Shown here in pieces: positions 16,823 to 25,753 of a stretch of 64,000 nt of DNA. The DNA comes from SPJN01 sp965229935 (GTDB lineage: Bacteria > Pseudomonadota > Alphaproteobacteria > SPJN01), in NCBI GenBank assembly GCA_965229935.1, contig CBDDKB010000002.1, positions 2,604,001 through 2,668,000 on the forward strand, read 5' to 3'. Position numbers and translations under genes: made by a program. The notes under the pieces were generated by a model, which saw nothing but the letters and a program-made list of their open reading frames with translations, was not told where the DNA came from and did not search any database. Positions within the stretch are counted from its first letter, which is position 1. Every line of letters begins with the position of its first letter.

Positions 16823-17809
16823 GTGACGCAATCACCCCCCAATCCTTCTAAGGACGCGATGCCGGAAAGCATAGCCGGCACCGCAGCCTTGCGGGAGCTG
16901 TTTGATCGTAAGATCGCCCCCCGTGCCGCCGAGCTTGTGGAAGAACGGCAAAGGCTGGAAAAGGGTGCCCTGTGGGCCCGCATCATTTTGGTGCCGATCA
17001 TCATTGCCAGCGGCTATTTCGCCCTTTGGGCCTTGGACGAGGTAGACAACGCCCTGATCATTTTCATTCTGCTTGCGCCATTTGTGCTGTTGGCCGTGTT
17101 CTTCACCATGCGTGTCATTTTTCTGATGGGCTTTGTTGAGCGGTTTAAAAGAAGCATCGTTCCTGAAATCCTGTCTCACTATGGCGACTTCTCCTACAAT
17201 CCCTTTCCTGCTGACACGGCCTATAAACCCCTGGTGACAAACGGGCTGTTGCTGCGCGTTGACCGGGCGGTGTGTGAAGATCAAATTGTCGGCACCTATC
17301 GCGGGGTGCAGGTGCGCGCACTTGAATGCACAGCCTCTCGCAAAGAAAAGAATGAAAGCACACAGGTCTTTCAGGGGACGTTGGTCAAGATGCCGTTAAA
17401 GCGAGAGGTGGCAGGGCGTTATCGGCTGACCACCAAAAAATGGCACCACGCCGAAACAGGTGAGGCGGATGAAGGCGCGTGGCAGGACATTAATCTTGAA
17501 AGCACCCAGTTTGAACGCCTGTTTGATTTTGAAGGCACCGACCAGATAGAAGGGCGCACAATACTGACCCCGTTACAAATCGAACGCTGGCTGGCCTTTG
17601 AAAAAATATATGATGGTCAGCCCGTGCGTGCCGTGATGGCGGGGCGCAATGCCTATATCGCCTTGTCCCACACCAATGATTGGCTGGATGATCCGGTGAT
17701 GAAAAAGAATGCGGCAGCCCTGTTTGAACAAGTCACCCAATTGGTGCGCGATCTGGAATCAGTGCTGATGATTGTTGATGTGCTGCACTTCGGCGACGAC
17801 GCCCGCTAG
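16823..17809 (+). CDS. DUF3137 membrane protein
   Basis: A 328-residue protein with two hydrophobic segments near residues 50-70 and 78-100 (ARIILVPIIIASGYFAL; ALIIFILLAPFVLLAVFF), then a soluble domain with DQIVGTYRGVQVRALE, FQGTLVKMPL and a C-terminal alpha/beta region. This layout matches the DUF3137 family, whose function is unknown. The frame opens with GTG at 16823 (GAGG 6 nt upstream); ATG 16859 with AAGGA is an alternative. Probably inner-membrane with a large cytoplasmic part. Confidence 0.75.
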   Translation: MTQSPPNPSKDAMPESIAGTAALRELFDRKIAPRAAELVEERQRLEKGALWARIILVPIIIASGYFALWALDEVDNALIIFILLAPFVLLAVFFTMRVIFLMGFVERFKRSIVPEILSHYGDFSYNPFPADTAYKPLVTNGLLLRVDRAVCEDQIVGTYRGVQVRALECTASRKEKNESTQVFQGTLVKMPLKREVAGRYRLTTKKWHHAETGEADEGAWQDINLESTQFERLFDFEGTDQIEGRTILTPLQIERWLAFEKIYDGQPVRAVMAGRNAYIALSHTNDWLDDPVMKKNAAALFEQVTQLVRDLESVLMIVDVLHFGDDAR

Positions 17810-17916
17810 GCAGTCAAATTCACCTTACTGATCGGTTACTGCCCTTTGTCGCATCGGTTTAGAGCCTGAACCGTCCCGGGTTGGCACAAATAGGCCGTAA
17901 ATTGATGCTGTACCCG

Positions 17917-17936
17917 GACTTTCGGGTGCGAAAGTC
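17917..17936. terminator. GACTTTCG hairpin after DUF3137 gene
   Basis: GACTTTCG, loop GGTG, CGAAAGTC is a perfect 8-bp stem. It lies 107 nt after the stop at 17809 and 152 nt before the CYP153 start. No T-tract follows, so it is either a terminator-like stem or a regulator site for the P450 gene. Confidence 0.4.
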
Positions 17937-17985
17937 GCAGGCTGTTTCATGGACAAAAATTGGAACATGTGCTAGTTTCTAAAAA

Positions 17986-18001
17986 ATGACGGCTGTGTCA
18001 T
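17986..18001. promoter_or_regulatory. ATGAC-N6-GTCAT dyad upstream of CYP153 gene
   Basis: ATGAC GGCTGT GTCAT is flanked by an A-run on the left and a T-run on the right. It lies about 88 nt before the P450 start. This is a candidate operator or promoter-proximal dyad; no specific regulator family is recognised. Confidence 0.35.
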
Positions 18002-18088
18002 ATTTTTGTGCAGCTGCGAAATAATAAGAAAATGGCCGTGTCCGTGGGGGCATGGTTGCTTGTTGTACAAAGATGGGGTGAGAAGACC

Positions 18089-19345
18089 ATGACCGCTCAA
18101 CCAGTTGATAATTCAGTCGATCCTTATGCAGTGCCGCTGGATCAGATCGACGTTGCCAACGACGAACTGTTCCGCACGCGCCAGCATTGGGGCTTTTTTG
18201 AACGTCTTCGCAATGAAGACCCGGTTCATTACTGCACCACGAACGAGGAGCTTGGCCCCTATTGGTCCGTGACCAAGTATGAAGATATTTTCTATGTGGA
18301 CACCCACAATGAAATCTTCTCGTCAGAGCCTGCGATCACCCTGTTTGATGCGGACCCTGAAGATCCCAACCAGCTGGATGTTGAGATGTTCATCGCCATG
18401 GACCAGCCCAAACATGATGAGCAGCGCAAGGTCGTGGCCCCTGTTGTGGCCCCCGGTAATCTGAAAGACATGGAAGATTTGATCCGCGAACGCGTGATCA
18501 AGGTGCTGGAAAGCCTGCCCGTGGGTGAGACCTTTAACTGGGTGCAGAAAGTATCTATCGAAATCACCACACAGATGTTGGCAACGCTGTTTGACTTCCC
18601 GTTTGAACAGCGCCGCAAGCTGACATGGTGGTCAGACGTGACGACCTCTCCCCCCGATGGTGGTGAAACGGGTCTATCCGAAGAAGAACGCCGGAATGAG
18701 CTGATCGAATGTCTGATGACATTCTCCCAGCTGTTGGAAGAACGTCGTAACCAACCGCCGAAATTCGATTTCATTTCGCTGATGGCGCATGATCCGAAAA
18801 TGTCCCAGCAGCACCCGATGGAATTGCTGGGCAACCTTATGCTGTTGATTGTGGGCGGTAATGACACGACCCGTAATTCAATGTCTGGCGGTGTGTTGGC
18901 GCTCAATCAATTCCCCAAGGAATATGACAAGCTGCGCGCAGACCCCAGCCTGATCCCCAACATGGTGGCAGAGATTATCCGCTTCCAGACACCGCTTGCC
19001 CATATGCGCCGGACTGCCTTGCAGGACACGGAACTTGGCGGCAAGAAAATCAAAAAGGGTGACAAGCTGGCCATGTGGTATGTCTCAGGCAACCGCGATG
19101 AAACAGTGATTGACAACCCGAATGAGTTCATCATCGACCGTCCGAATGCGCGCAAGCATCTGTCATTCGGTTTCGGTATTCATCGCTGCATGGGTAACCG
19201 TCTTGCCGAAATGCAAATCCGCATTCTGTGGGAAGAGATCATGAAGCGCTTTAGCTTTGTTGAAGTGGTTGGGGAGCCGAAATACACCACCAGCTTCTTT
19301 GTGCATGGCATCACCGAATTGCCTGTGAAGCTTCACGCGAAATAA
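18089..19345 (+). CDS. cytochrome P450, CYP153 family (terminal alkane/fatty-acid hydroxylase)
   Basis: A 418-residue soluble class I P450. The I-helix VGGNDTTRNSMSGGVLALN, the ExxR helix (EIIRFQTPLAHMRRTAL), SGNRDETVI and the haem loop FGFGIHRCMGNR (Cys367) agree with CYP153 enzymes as I recall them. These omega-hydroxylate alkanes, cyclic hydrocarbons or fatty acids and need ferredoxin and ferredoxin reductase, neither of which is adjacent. ATG 18089 (MTAQPVDNS) has GGTGAG upstream; the longer frame from 18008 is not family-like. A strong terminator follows at 19368. A monocistronic unit is likely. Confidence 0.92.
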   Translation: MTAQPVDNSVDPYAVPLDQIDVANDELFRTRQHWGFFERLRNEDPVHYCTTNEELGPYWSVTKYEDIFYVDTHNEIFSSEPAITLFDADPEDPNQLDVEMFIAMDQPKHDEQRKVVAPVVAPGNLKDMEDLIRERVIKVLESLPVGETFNWVQKVSIEITTQMLATLFDFPFEQRRKLTWWSDVTTSPPDGGETGLSEEERRNELIECLMTFSQLLEERRNQPPKFDFISLMAHDPKMSQQHPMELLGNLMLLIVGGNDTTRNSMSGGVLALNQFPKEYDKLRADPSLIPNMVAEIIRFQTPLAHMRRTALQDTELGGKKIKKGDKLAMWYVSGNRDETVIDNPNEFIIDRPNARKHLSFGFGIHRCMGNRLAEMQIRILWEEIMKRFSFVEVVGEPKYTTSFFVHGITELPVKLHAK

Positions 19346-19367
19346 GCGAAGATAAGATTTTGTGATT

Positions 19368-19397
19368 AAGGCGCTTCCAATCGGGGGCGCCTTTTTC
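19368..19397 (+). terminator. rho-independent terminator after CYP153
   Basis: Stem AAGGCGC (19368-19374) pairs with GCGCCTT (19387-19393), with a further CC/GG inside the loop, and is followed by a T-rich run TTTTTC. It begins 23 nt after the P450 stop. Confidence 0.8.
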
Positions 19398-19469
19398 TTT
19401 TAAGGCGTTAGTGGTGATGGACAATTACCATCACATATGCGGAAATAGGCGGATAAGGGAGATAGGGAC

Positions 19470-19970
19470 ATGTCAGTAGAAATTTTTGACGAACGATTGG
19501 CCCCTGACGCGGATCAGGAATTTGTCGTCTTTTTGATCGGTATGCGGGTCAATAAATGGTGGCAGTTGCGCAAATGGCTGCACACAGCCCGCGCCATGCC
19601 CCGCATGATCAAGGAATTGCAAGCCAATCCCGCCTTGGGGTTAAAGCATGTCTATGGGGTTCGGGCGGGCCGCAACTTTATCTCAATCCAATATTGGGAA
19701 AGTTTTGAGGCGTTGCGCGACTATGCCAATAATCCCGATCTTGAGCACAAGCCCGCATGGGCTGAGTTTTATAAAATTGTCGGCCTGAACGGCGATGTCG
19801 GCATCTGGCACGAAACCTATGCCATCAAGCCAGGCCAGTATGAGGCGATTTATGGCAATATGCCCAAGTTCGGCCTCGGCACTTTCTTGCCGGTTGAAAA
19901 AGCATCAGGCCGTTATGGCGATGCGATCAGCCGGATGAAGGGTGCCGCCGCCAAAGAAGCAGCCGAATAG
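19470..19970 (+). CDS. DUF4188-type protein
   Basis: A 166-residue protein containing VVFLIGMRVNKWWQLRKWL, MPRMIKELQANPALGLKHVY, YWESFEALRDYANNPDLEHK and GIWHETYAI. This is the pattern of DUF4188, related in fold to dimeric alpha-beta-barrel monooxygenases. No function is proven for the family. A good ribosome site AAGGGAG precedes the start by 8 nt. It is a separate transcript after the CYP153 terminator, convergent with the DUF1428 gene (stops 5 nt apart). Confidence 0.75.
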   Translation: MSVEIFDERLAPDADQEFVVFLIGMRVNKWWQLRKWLHTARAMPRMIKELQANPALGLKHVYGVRAGRNFISIQYWESFEALRDYANNPDLEHKPAWAEFYKIVGLNGDVGIWHETYAIKPGQYEAIYGNMPKFGLGTFLPVEKASGRYGDAISRMKGAAAKEAAE

Positions 19971-19975
19971 CGCCC

Positions 19976-20317
19976 CTAGTCTTCCAACATCGGGTCGAAG
20001 CCGCCAAAAATCATCCGGTTGGGATCAAACGGAAAATCAGACGGTCCCATGCCTGACATGATTTGCGGGCGGCCTGCCTCGCACGCTGCCTTGCTGGGCC
20101 AGATAATCCAAGACAGGACAATCGTCTCATCCTCATTGGCTTGCACTGATTTGATGAACGAGGTCAGATCACCATCGGGCACATTGCTGCCCCATGCTTC
20201 CATCACTTCAATCGCGCCTGCCTCAATCGCGCGATCGCGCATCGGCTTTGCCATATCAAGGTAGGCTTGGCGGTTTTTGGTCGGCACCGGGATAACGGCA
20301 GCTTCAACATAGGTCAT
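19976..20317 (-). CDS. DUF1428 protein
   Basis: A 113-residue protein starting MTYVEAAVIPVPTKNRQAYL, with EAWGSNVPDG, IVLSWIIWPSKAACEAG and GMGPSDFPFDPNRMIFGGF, the signature of DUF1428 (dimeric alpha-beta barrel; function unknown). Start 20317 is preceded by GGGGAG; five residues upstream were excluded. Divergent from the amidohydrolase at 20433. Confidence 0.85.
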   Translation of the reverse strand: MTYVEAAVIPVPTKNRQAYLDMAKPMRDRAIEAGAIEVMEAWGSNVPDGDLTSFIKSVQANEDETIVLSWIIWPSKAACEAGRPQIMSGMGPSDFPFDPNRMIFGGFDPMLED

Positions 20318-20432
20318 GATGTTTCTCCCCACACTATTATTGGCCCTCTGTGGTGCGGGCCTTTGTTTGCACTTTACACTGCACTATGAGACTATTTTAC
20401 GAAAGAATTGAAAAGCAAAAATGGGGATTGGT

Positions 20433-22169
20433 ATGAGCGGACAGCATGACCTCGTCATTCGTGGCGGCACGATTATTGACGGCAGCGGCGATGCAGCCTT
20501 CACAGGCGATGTGGCGATTGATAATGGCGTGATCACGAGTGTGGGCACGGTTGACGGCACCGGGCGGCAGGAGCTTGACGCCACCGGCCTGTTGGTGACG
20601 CCGGGTTTTGTCGATATTCACACCCATTATGACGGGCAGGCAACGTGGGACAGCAGGCTAGACCCATCATCCGATCATGGGGTGACGACGGTTGTCATGG
20701 GTAATTGCGGCGTTGGCTTTGCCCCCTGCCGCGCCGAAGATCATGACATGTTGATCAATTTGATGGAGGGGGTGGAGGATATTCCCAACCCCGTCCTGAC
20801 CGCAGGGCTTGAATGGAATTGGGAAAGCTTTGACGAGTATCTGACCGCGCTTGAAGCACGGGATCATGATATCGACTTTGCCTGTCAGGTACCCCACGGG
20901 GCCTTGCGTGTTTATGTGATGGGTCAGCGCGGCGCAGATCGTGAACCGGCATCCGATGCGGATATTGCGGCGATGGCCCGGCTCGCAAAGGAAGCGGTGG
21001 AGGCTGGCGCTATCGGCTTTTCAACCTCCCGCACGTTGAACCATCGCACCGCAGATGGCGATCCGACCCCAACCTATAAGGCGGCAGAGCGTGAGCTGGT
21101 CGGCATTGCCGAAGCGGTGGCAGAGGCTGGCGCGGGCGTATTGCAGATCGTGTCGGACTTTACCGAACCGGCGCGCGAATTTGCGCTGCTGCATGAAATG
21201 ATGGCCAAGTCTGGCCGTCCGATGATCCTGTCTATGGCGCAAACCCACGGCGCGCCTGATGGGTGGAAGCCCATGTTGGATTGGATCAAACAGGAAAACG
21301 CCTTGGGCAATAATCTTAAAGGCATGGTCTGTGGCCGCCCGGTCGGGATCATGCTGGGGTTGAACGCGACGATGAATCCATTCTCCCTAAACAGTGCGTA
21401 TCAGGCGATTGCTGACCTGCCGCTTGATGCCCGTGTTGCCAAAATGCGGGAACCTGAAACCCGCGCCGCGATTTTGGAAGCGGCGAGTGCAGCACCTGAA
21501 AATCCCTTCATCTCAACTATCGCGAATTTTGATGCCATGTTTGCGCTGGGGACGACGCCTGATTATGAACAGCCTGCCGAGGCGACCTTTGCCGCAAAGG
21601 CCGAAGCGAAGGGCGTAACCCCGGAAGAGCTGGTTTACGATGCCCTGCTGGAGGATGAGGGCAGGGCGCTGTTATACACGCCGTTCCTGAACTATGCAGA
21701 TTTCAACCTTGATGCCCAGCGCACCATGATGCTGGACGACAATACGGTATTGGGGCTTGGTGATGGCGGGGCCCATGTGGGCATGATCTGCGATGGCAGC
21801 TTTCCCACCAGCATGCTGACCCATTGGACGCGCGACCGCACGCGGGGAGACCTGCTGGACCTTGCATGGGTTGTGAAGGCGCAGTCATGGGATACGGCGC
21901 GGGCTTATGGCTTGCATGACCGGGGCGTGTTAAGGCCCGGCTATAAAGCCGACCTGAACCTGATCGATTTTGATGGCCTGACATTGCATCACCCGACGAT
22001 TGAAAATGATCTGCCCGCCGGGGGTAAACGGTTGGTGCAAAAGGCTGATGGCTATGTGGCAACCATCGTGTCAGGTGTTGTGATCCAACAGGATGGCACG
22101 CCTACAGGTGCCCTGCCGGGTAAATTGGTGCGCGGCGTCAGGGACGAGCCTGCGCAAAAAATCGCGTAA
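20433..22169 (+). CDS. amidohydrolase, N-acyl-D-amino-acid deacylase family
   Basis: A 578-residue metal-dependent amidohydrolase. The N-terminal beta domain (DLVIRGGTIIDGSGDAAFTG) leads to the metal site GFVDIHTHYDGQ (HxH), then GNCGVGFAP with the Cys used as metal ligand in D-aminoacylases, and C-terminal GDGGAHVGMICDG with the catalytic Asp nearby. The family deacylates N-acyl-D-amino acids, but many members have other cyclic or linear amide substrates. ATG 20433 has GGGGA upstream; ATG 20421 is possible. The TauD-like gene follows 21 nt later, so they form an operon. Confidence 0.85.
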   Translation: MSGQHDLVIRGGTIIDGSGDAAFTGDVAIDNGVITSVGTVDGTGRQELDATGLLVTPGFVDIHTHYDGQATWDSRLDPSSDHGVTTVVMGNCGVGFAPCRAEDHDMLINLMEGVEDIPNPVLTAGLEWNWESFDEYLTALEARDHDIDFACQVPHGALRVYVMGQRGADREPASDADIAAMARLAKEAVEAGAIGFSTSRTLNHRTADGDPTPTYKAAERELVGIAEAVAEAGAGVLQIVSDFTEPAREFALLHEMMAKSGRPMILSMAQTHGAPDGWKPMLDWIKQENALGNNLKGMVCGRPVGIMLGLNATMNPFSLNSAYQAIADLPLDARVAKMREPETRAAILEAASAAPENPFISTIANFDAMFALGTTPDYEQPAEATFAAKAEAKGVTPEELVYDALLEDEGRALLYTPFLNYADFNLDAQRTMMLDDNTVLGLGDGGAHVGMICDGSFPTSMLTHWTRDRTRGDLLDLAWVVKAQSWDTARAYGLHDRGVLRPGYKADLNLIDFDGLTLHHPTIENDLPAGGKRLVQKADGYVATIVSGVVIQQDGTPTGALPGKLVRGVRDEPAQKIA

Positions 22170-22190
22170 CATCAAAACGGGGGAAGAAAG

Positions 22191-23219
22191 ATGAACACTG
22201 CTGTGAAACCGTTGGAGCCTGCCTGCTATTGGACCGCCGATGCGGTGCTTGATCCTGAAACATGGACCGTCCATTTGGATGATGCAGACATTGCAGAGAT
22301 TAATCAGGCGCTGGAAATGGCGCGGCCTAAAATTGATGATCTTTTGTCTGTCACGCGGGAAGACTTTCCGCTGGTAAACTTGGGCAAGACGCTGAAGGCT
22401 GTAGAGAAAGAGCTGATCAATGGCCGGGGCTTTTGCCTGATTAGCGGTCTGCCGCGAGACAATTACACGAATGATGAAATGTGCCTGATCTATTGGGGCA
22501 TTGGCATGCATTTGGGCCTGCCTTGGCCACAAAACAAGTTCGGCCATTTGCTGGGCGATGTAACCGACCATGGCAAAAGCGCCGATGATCCTGAGGCACG
22601 CGGCTATCAATTGGGCGGCGCGCCGCTGCCGTTTCACACGGACGGGTCCGACCTTGTGGGGCTGTTATGCCTGAATGACGGGGCCTCAGGCGGTGAAAGC
22701 GCGATTTGTAATTCAGTGGCAGTCTATAATGACTTTGTGACGCAGCGGCCTGACCTGGCGGCTGAATTGTTCAAGCCCCAGCCCTATGACTTTCGGGGCG
22801 AACAGGCCGATGGGGGCAAGGGCTGGTATCAGGTGCCGGTCTTTACGGAACATCAGGGCCGTTTGTTCGTGCGCTATATCCCGCCTTACATCTATGCCTC
22901 ACAAAGGCATGAGGATGCGCCGCGTCTGACTGACACCGCGTTGGAGGCGATGGCCTATCTAAACGATATGATCGCGGACCCGCGCTATCACGTCTATATG
23001 AAGATGAAGCCGGGCGATATGCAGTTCGTAAACAATTATCATGTGCTGCATGCGCGCAAGGAATATACGGATGATAAGGCAGCAGGGAAGGTGCGCCACC
23101 TGAAACGGCTATGGCTTGAAACCGAAACCCTGACTGATCGTCCGGTCTGGTTCCAGCGCAGCGACATGCATCATTGGGGCGATAAAAAAGTGATCAGCCG
23201 GATGGATGCTGCGCAATAA
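22191..23219 (+). CDS. TauD/TfdA-family Fe(II)/2-oxoglutarate dioxygenase
   Basis: A 342-residue protein with the iron motif FHTDGSD (H149, D151), a distal His in NNYHVLHARKEY and the 2-oxoglutarate Arg in RHLKRLWLE. Soluble dioxygenase that couples 2-oxoglutarate decarboxylation to hydroxylation. GGGGGAAG precedes the ATG. It follows the N-acyl-D-amino-acid deacylase-like gene closely, so the two may act on the same amide or amino-acid-derived substrate. The substrate itself is not predictable. Confidence 0.87.
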   Translation: MNTAVKPLEPACYWTADAVLDPETWTVHLDDADIAEINQALEMARPKIDDLLSVTREDFPLVNLGKTLKAVEKELINGRGFCLISGLPRDNYTNDEMCLIYWGIGMHLGLPWPQNKFGHLLGDVTDHGKSADDPEARGYQLGGAPLPFHTDGSDLVGLLCLNDGASGGESAICNSVAVYNDFVTQRPDLAAELFKPQPYDFRGEQADGGKGWYQVPVFTEHQGRLFVRYIPPYIYASQRHEDAPRLTDTALEAMAYLNDMIADPRYHVYMKMKPGDMQFVNNYHVLHARKEYTDDKAAGKVRHLKRLWLETETLTDRPVWFQRSDMHHWGDKKVISRMDAAQ

Positions 23220-23282
23220 ATTTATTGCGCGTCGCGTGTTTCCTAGCGGTCGCTTTTTTACAGCGGTGGATAGTCCCTATGG

Positions 23283-23312
23283 ACCCCGGATATTATTTTG
23301 TAATTCCGGGGT
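23283..23312. repeat. ACCCCGGA/TCCGGGGT palindrome, second copy
   Basis: Arms ACCCCGGA (23283-23290) and TCCGGGGT (23305-23312) match those at 5212-5232, with the same flanking GG before and GACG after, but a different 14-nt AT-rich loop. It lies between convergent genes, again where a terminator would be useful. Confidence 0.55.
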
Positions 23313-23337
23313 GACGAATTAGCGAGCGCTTACTCGC

Positions 23338-24012
23338 TCACTCCTCACCCGCCAGTTCGGCAAGCGGTTGATTCAGCCCCTTGCCCAGCAGCATATTGGC
23401 GACCTGCCGTGCATGTTCTTCGACGAATTCCTCGTCCCGCGTGTTGACGCCGAACAGTGCCTCGCTTTCATATTCGACGTTAAAGGCAAAGGTCGCGGCG
23501 CCGATCATGATGTAATGGGTGTGCGCATCAATGGTGAACCCGGCCAGCCGATTGGTCCATTCCACCAAGGGGCGGATAAACCCTTCGATCAGAAAATCAG
23601 CACGCCATGATTTTGTTTTCGCTTCCTGCACCATCACATGGTTAAGCTGCGGGTTACGTGCGCTATACCGCATAAAGGCAGTAATCGCCGCGTGAAACCG
23701 GGCAAGGCGTGTCAGCCCATCGGTTGCACTGTCCACCATCGCCATATCATTGCCCAATGTTTCAAGCAGCCGGGTCATTGATGCGCGCCAAAGTTCAGCC
23801 TTGTTCCCGAAATGATAGGCGGCGAGGCCACGCTTTACGTCAGCCTCCATCTCAATCATGCGGATCGATACGCCGTCAAAGCCATGCTTGGCAAACAGGT
23901 CAATCGCAGCAGCAATCAGATGGTCCTGTGTCTCCTCCGCGCGTTTTTGGGGCGCGCGCTGACGGGGCTTATCCGTTGTTTTATCGGTGATTTTCACGAC
24001 TTGCTGCGACAT
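23338..24012 (-). CDS. TetR-family transcriptional regulator
   Basis: A 224-residue regulator starting MSQQVVKITDKTTDKPRQRA. The HTH region is AIDLFAKHGFDGVSIRMIEM then EADVKRGLAAYHFGNKAELW. The C-terminal domain (HVMVQEAKTKSWRADFLIEG) resembles the TetR_C_33-like class often found with lipid or CoA-ester ligands. Start 24012 has GAGG upstream. It is divergent from the meta-cleavage operon at 24122 and is its likely repressor. Confidence 0.87.
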   Translation of the reverse strand: MSQQVVKITDKTTDKPRQRAPQKRAEETQDHLIAAAIDLFAKHGFDGVSIRMIEMEADVKRGLAAYHFGNKAELWRASMTRLLETLGNDMAMVDSATDGLTRLARFHAAITAFMRYSARNPQLNHVMVQEAKTKSWRADFLIEGFIRPLVEWTNRLAGFTIDAHTHYIMIGAATFAFNVEYESEALFGVNTRDEEFVEEHARQVANMLLGKGLNQPLAELAGEE

Positions 24013-24030
24013 TTTTTGGGCCTCGCTAAA

Positions 24031-24083
24031 AAACTTGTTGCATGACAAAAACAACATCATTATATTTGCCATATAACAAGTTT
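24031..24083. promoter_or_regulatory. AAACTTGTT / AACAAGTTT inverted pair between TetR and its operon
   Basis: A perfect 9-bp inverted repeat, AAACTTGTT (24031-24039) and AACAAGTTT (24075-24083), is separated by 35 nt. Each copy also contains its own AAC-NN-GTT dyad. Both lie in the 109-nt divergent promoter region. Two operator sites for the adjacent TetR is the simplest reading. Confidence 0.45.
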
Positions 24084-24121
24084 AAACATATGTGGATCGA
24101 AAAGGCAAGGGGGCCTGTTTG

Positions 24122-25753
24122 ATGTCAAATTTACCGTCACAGGATTTGCCCACCAGGACAGATGTGGTGATTGTCGGTGCCGGACCGGTGGGGATGACCA
24201 TTGCGTGCCTGCTGGGCCGTTATGGGATCGACACATTGGTGCTGGATCGGGAGATGGATATTCTGCGCCATCCCCGCGCCATCGGTACAGACAATGATGG
24301 GTTGCGCGTGTTGCAGCATGCAGGTCTTGCCCGTGATGCGTTTGAGTTGATCGCCATGCCGCGCCTTGAAATGCACTCCCCCTTTGCGGGGCAAATCTTG
24401 CATGCACCCTTGGCGGGGCATATCAACAGTTTTCCCACATTGGCCATGTTCTTCCAGCCAGATATGGAAGAGGCGATCCACAATACTGCCGCTACTTATG
24501 ACAGCGTATCGCTGGTCCGCGGGATGAAGGCAATTGACGCGGTGGAAACAGCCGATGGGCTAAGCGTCCAGCTAGAGGATAGGGATGGCGCGACCCACAC
24601 AGTTGGCTGTCAATATCTTGTGGCTGCAGATGGGGCCAATTCCCATTTCCGTAAATTGATCGGTCAATCATTTGAGGGCAAGGATTATGCCGAGGATTGG
24701 TTGATCGTTGATGTTCAAGGTCGCGATCCTGAAAAACATGGCCCGGCTATCGATCATGTCATGTTTGGCTGTGATCCTGCGCGTCCCTATCCTTATATGC
24801 CTGCGCCGGGCAACCGCGAACGGTGGGAGTTTAAAATCCAAAAGGGGGAGGACAATGACCACTTCCTAAAGGATGAAACGATCCGGGAGCTTTTGTTGCC
24901 TTGGTATCCGGATGGCGATGCACAGATTGAACGTAAGGCGGTCTATCGCTTTCAGGCTCGCGCGGTGGAATGCTTTCACAAGGGACGCGTGATGCTGGCG
25001 GGTGATGCGGCCCATGTCACCCCGCCCTTTGCCGGGCAGGGCTTGGTGTCCGGCCATCGTGATGCGCTGAACTTGGCGTGGAAACTTGCCTGGGTCATTA
25101 AGGGCAAGGCTGATCCTGCGATACTGCAAAGCTATGACAGTGAACGGCGGCCCCATGCGCTTGCCACCACGAATTTGGCGCGCTTTATCGGGTCTATCGT
25201 GATGCCGCGCAACAAGCTGATGGCGATCATCATTCACACGCTGATGAAATATGCGCCCAAGATTCCGATCCTGCGCAAACGCGTCGGCGGGGTGGAGATG
25301 AAGCCCAAAAACAGATTCCGTCACGGTCTGTTCTTGAAAAGGCGTGATGACACAATTTTGCCGCCGGGCAGCCAGTTCCCGCAACTGCGCCTGTTTGATC
25401 AACAAAACAATCCTGTTTGGTCTGACGATATTGATATGGGCAAGGTCCGCCTGATCGGCTTTGGCGTTGATCCTGCTGATCATCTGTCTGACGCCGCGAA
25501 ACAGGCACTTGATGATCTTAATGGTGTGTCGATGCAAATTTGTTATGGCAGTCAGGTGTTGCACCGCGCCACCCATGCCCGCGTTTATGATGATCATGAT
25601 GGGCTTGCCATGCCGCAAACCGCGCCTGTTGGTTGGTGCGTATTGCTGCGCCCTGATCAGGTTGTCATTGCAGACGGTCCCGTTGAAACTGCAACCGATA
25701 TGGTGACCAAGGCCCAACAATTATTTACCGATTATGAAAGGAATGCCGCATGA
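24122..25753 (+). CDS. class A FAD-dependent aromatic hydroxylase (MhpA/PheA-like)
   Basis: A 543-residue flavoprotein monooxygenase. The Rossmann motif is G19-A-G-P-V-G24, the DG motif is VAADGANSHFRKLIG, and the GD motif is GRVMLAGDAAHVTPPFAGQG. The C-terminal thioredoxin-like domain is present (RLIGFGVDP...VIADGPVET). Such enzymes hydroxylate phenolic compounds to catechols using NAD(P)H and O2. The stop overlaps the dioxygenase start (ATGA), and the next genes fit ring cleavage. ATG 24122 starts the family-like N-terminus. Confidence 0.87.
   Translation: MSNLPSQDLPTRTDVVIVGAGPVGMTIACLLGRYGIDTLVLDREMDILRHPRAIGTDNDGLRVLQHAGLARDAFELIAMPRLEMHSPFAGQILHAPLAGHINSFPTLAMFFQPDMEEAIHNTAATYDSVSLVRGMKAIDAVETADGLSVQLEDRDGATHTVGCQYLVAADGANSHFRKLIGQSFEGKDYAEDWLIVDVQGRDPEKHGPAIDHVMFGCDPARPYPYMPAPGNRERWEFKIQKGEDNDHFLKDETIRELLLPWYPDGDAQIERKAVYRFQARAVECFHKGRVMLAGDAAHVTPPFAGQGLVSGHRDALNLAWKLAWVIKGKADPAILQSYDSERRPHALATTNLARFIGSIVMPRNKLMAIIIHTLMKYAPKIPILRKRVGGVEMKPKNRFRHGLFLKRRDDTILPPGSQFPQLRLFDQQNNPVWSDDIDMGKVRLIGFGVDPADHLSDAAKQALDDLNGVSMQICYGSQVLHRATHARVYDDHDGLAMPQTAPVGWCVLLRPDQVVIADGPVETATDMVTKAQQLFTDYERNAA

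Noticed and set aside
24866..25720. 284-codon open frame on the minus strand
   Set aside because: Antisense shadow of the flavin hydroxylase; no ribosome site and a composition typical of reversed high-GC coding.
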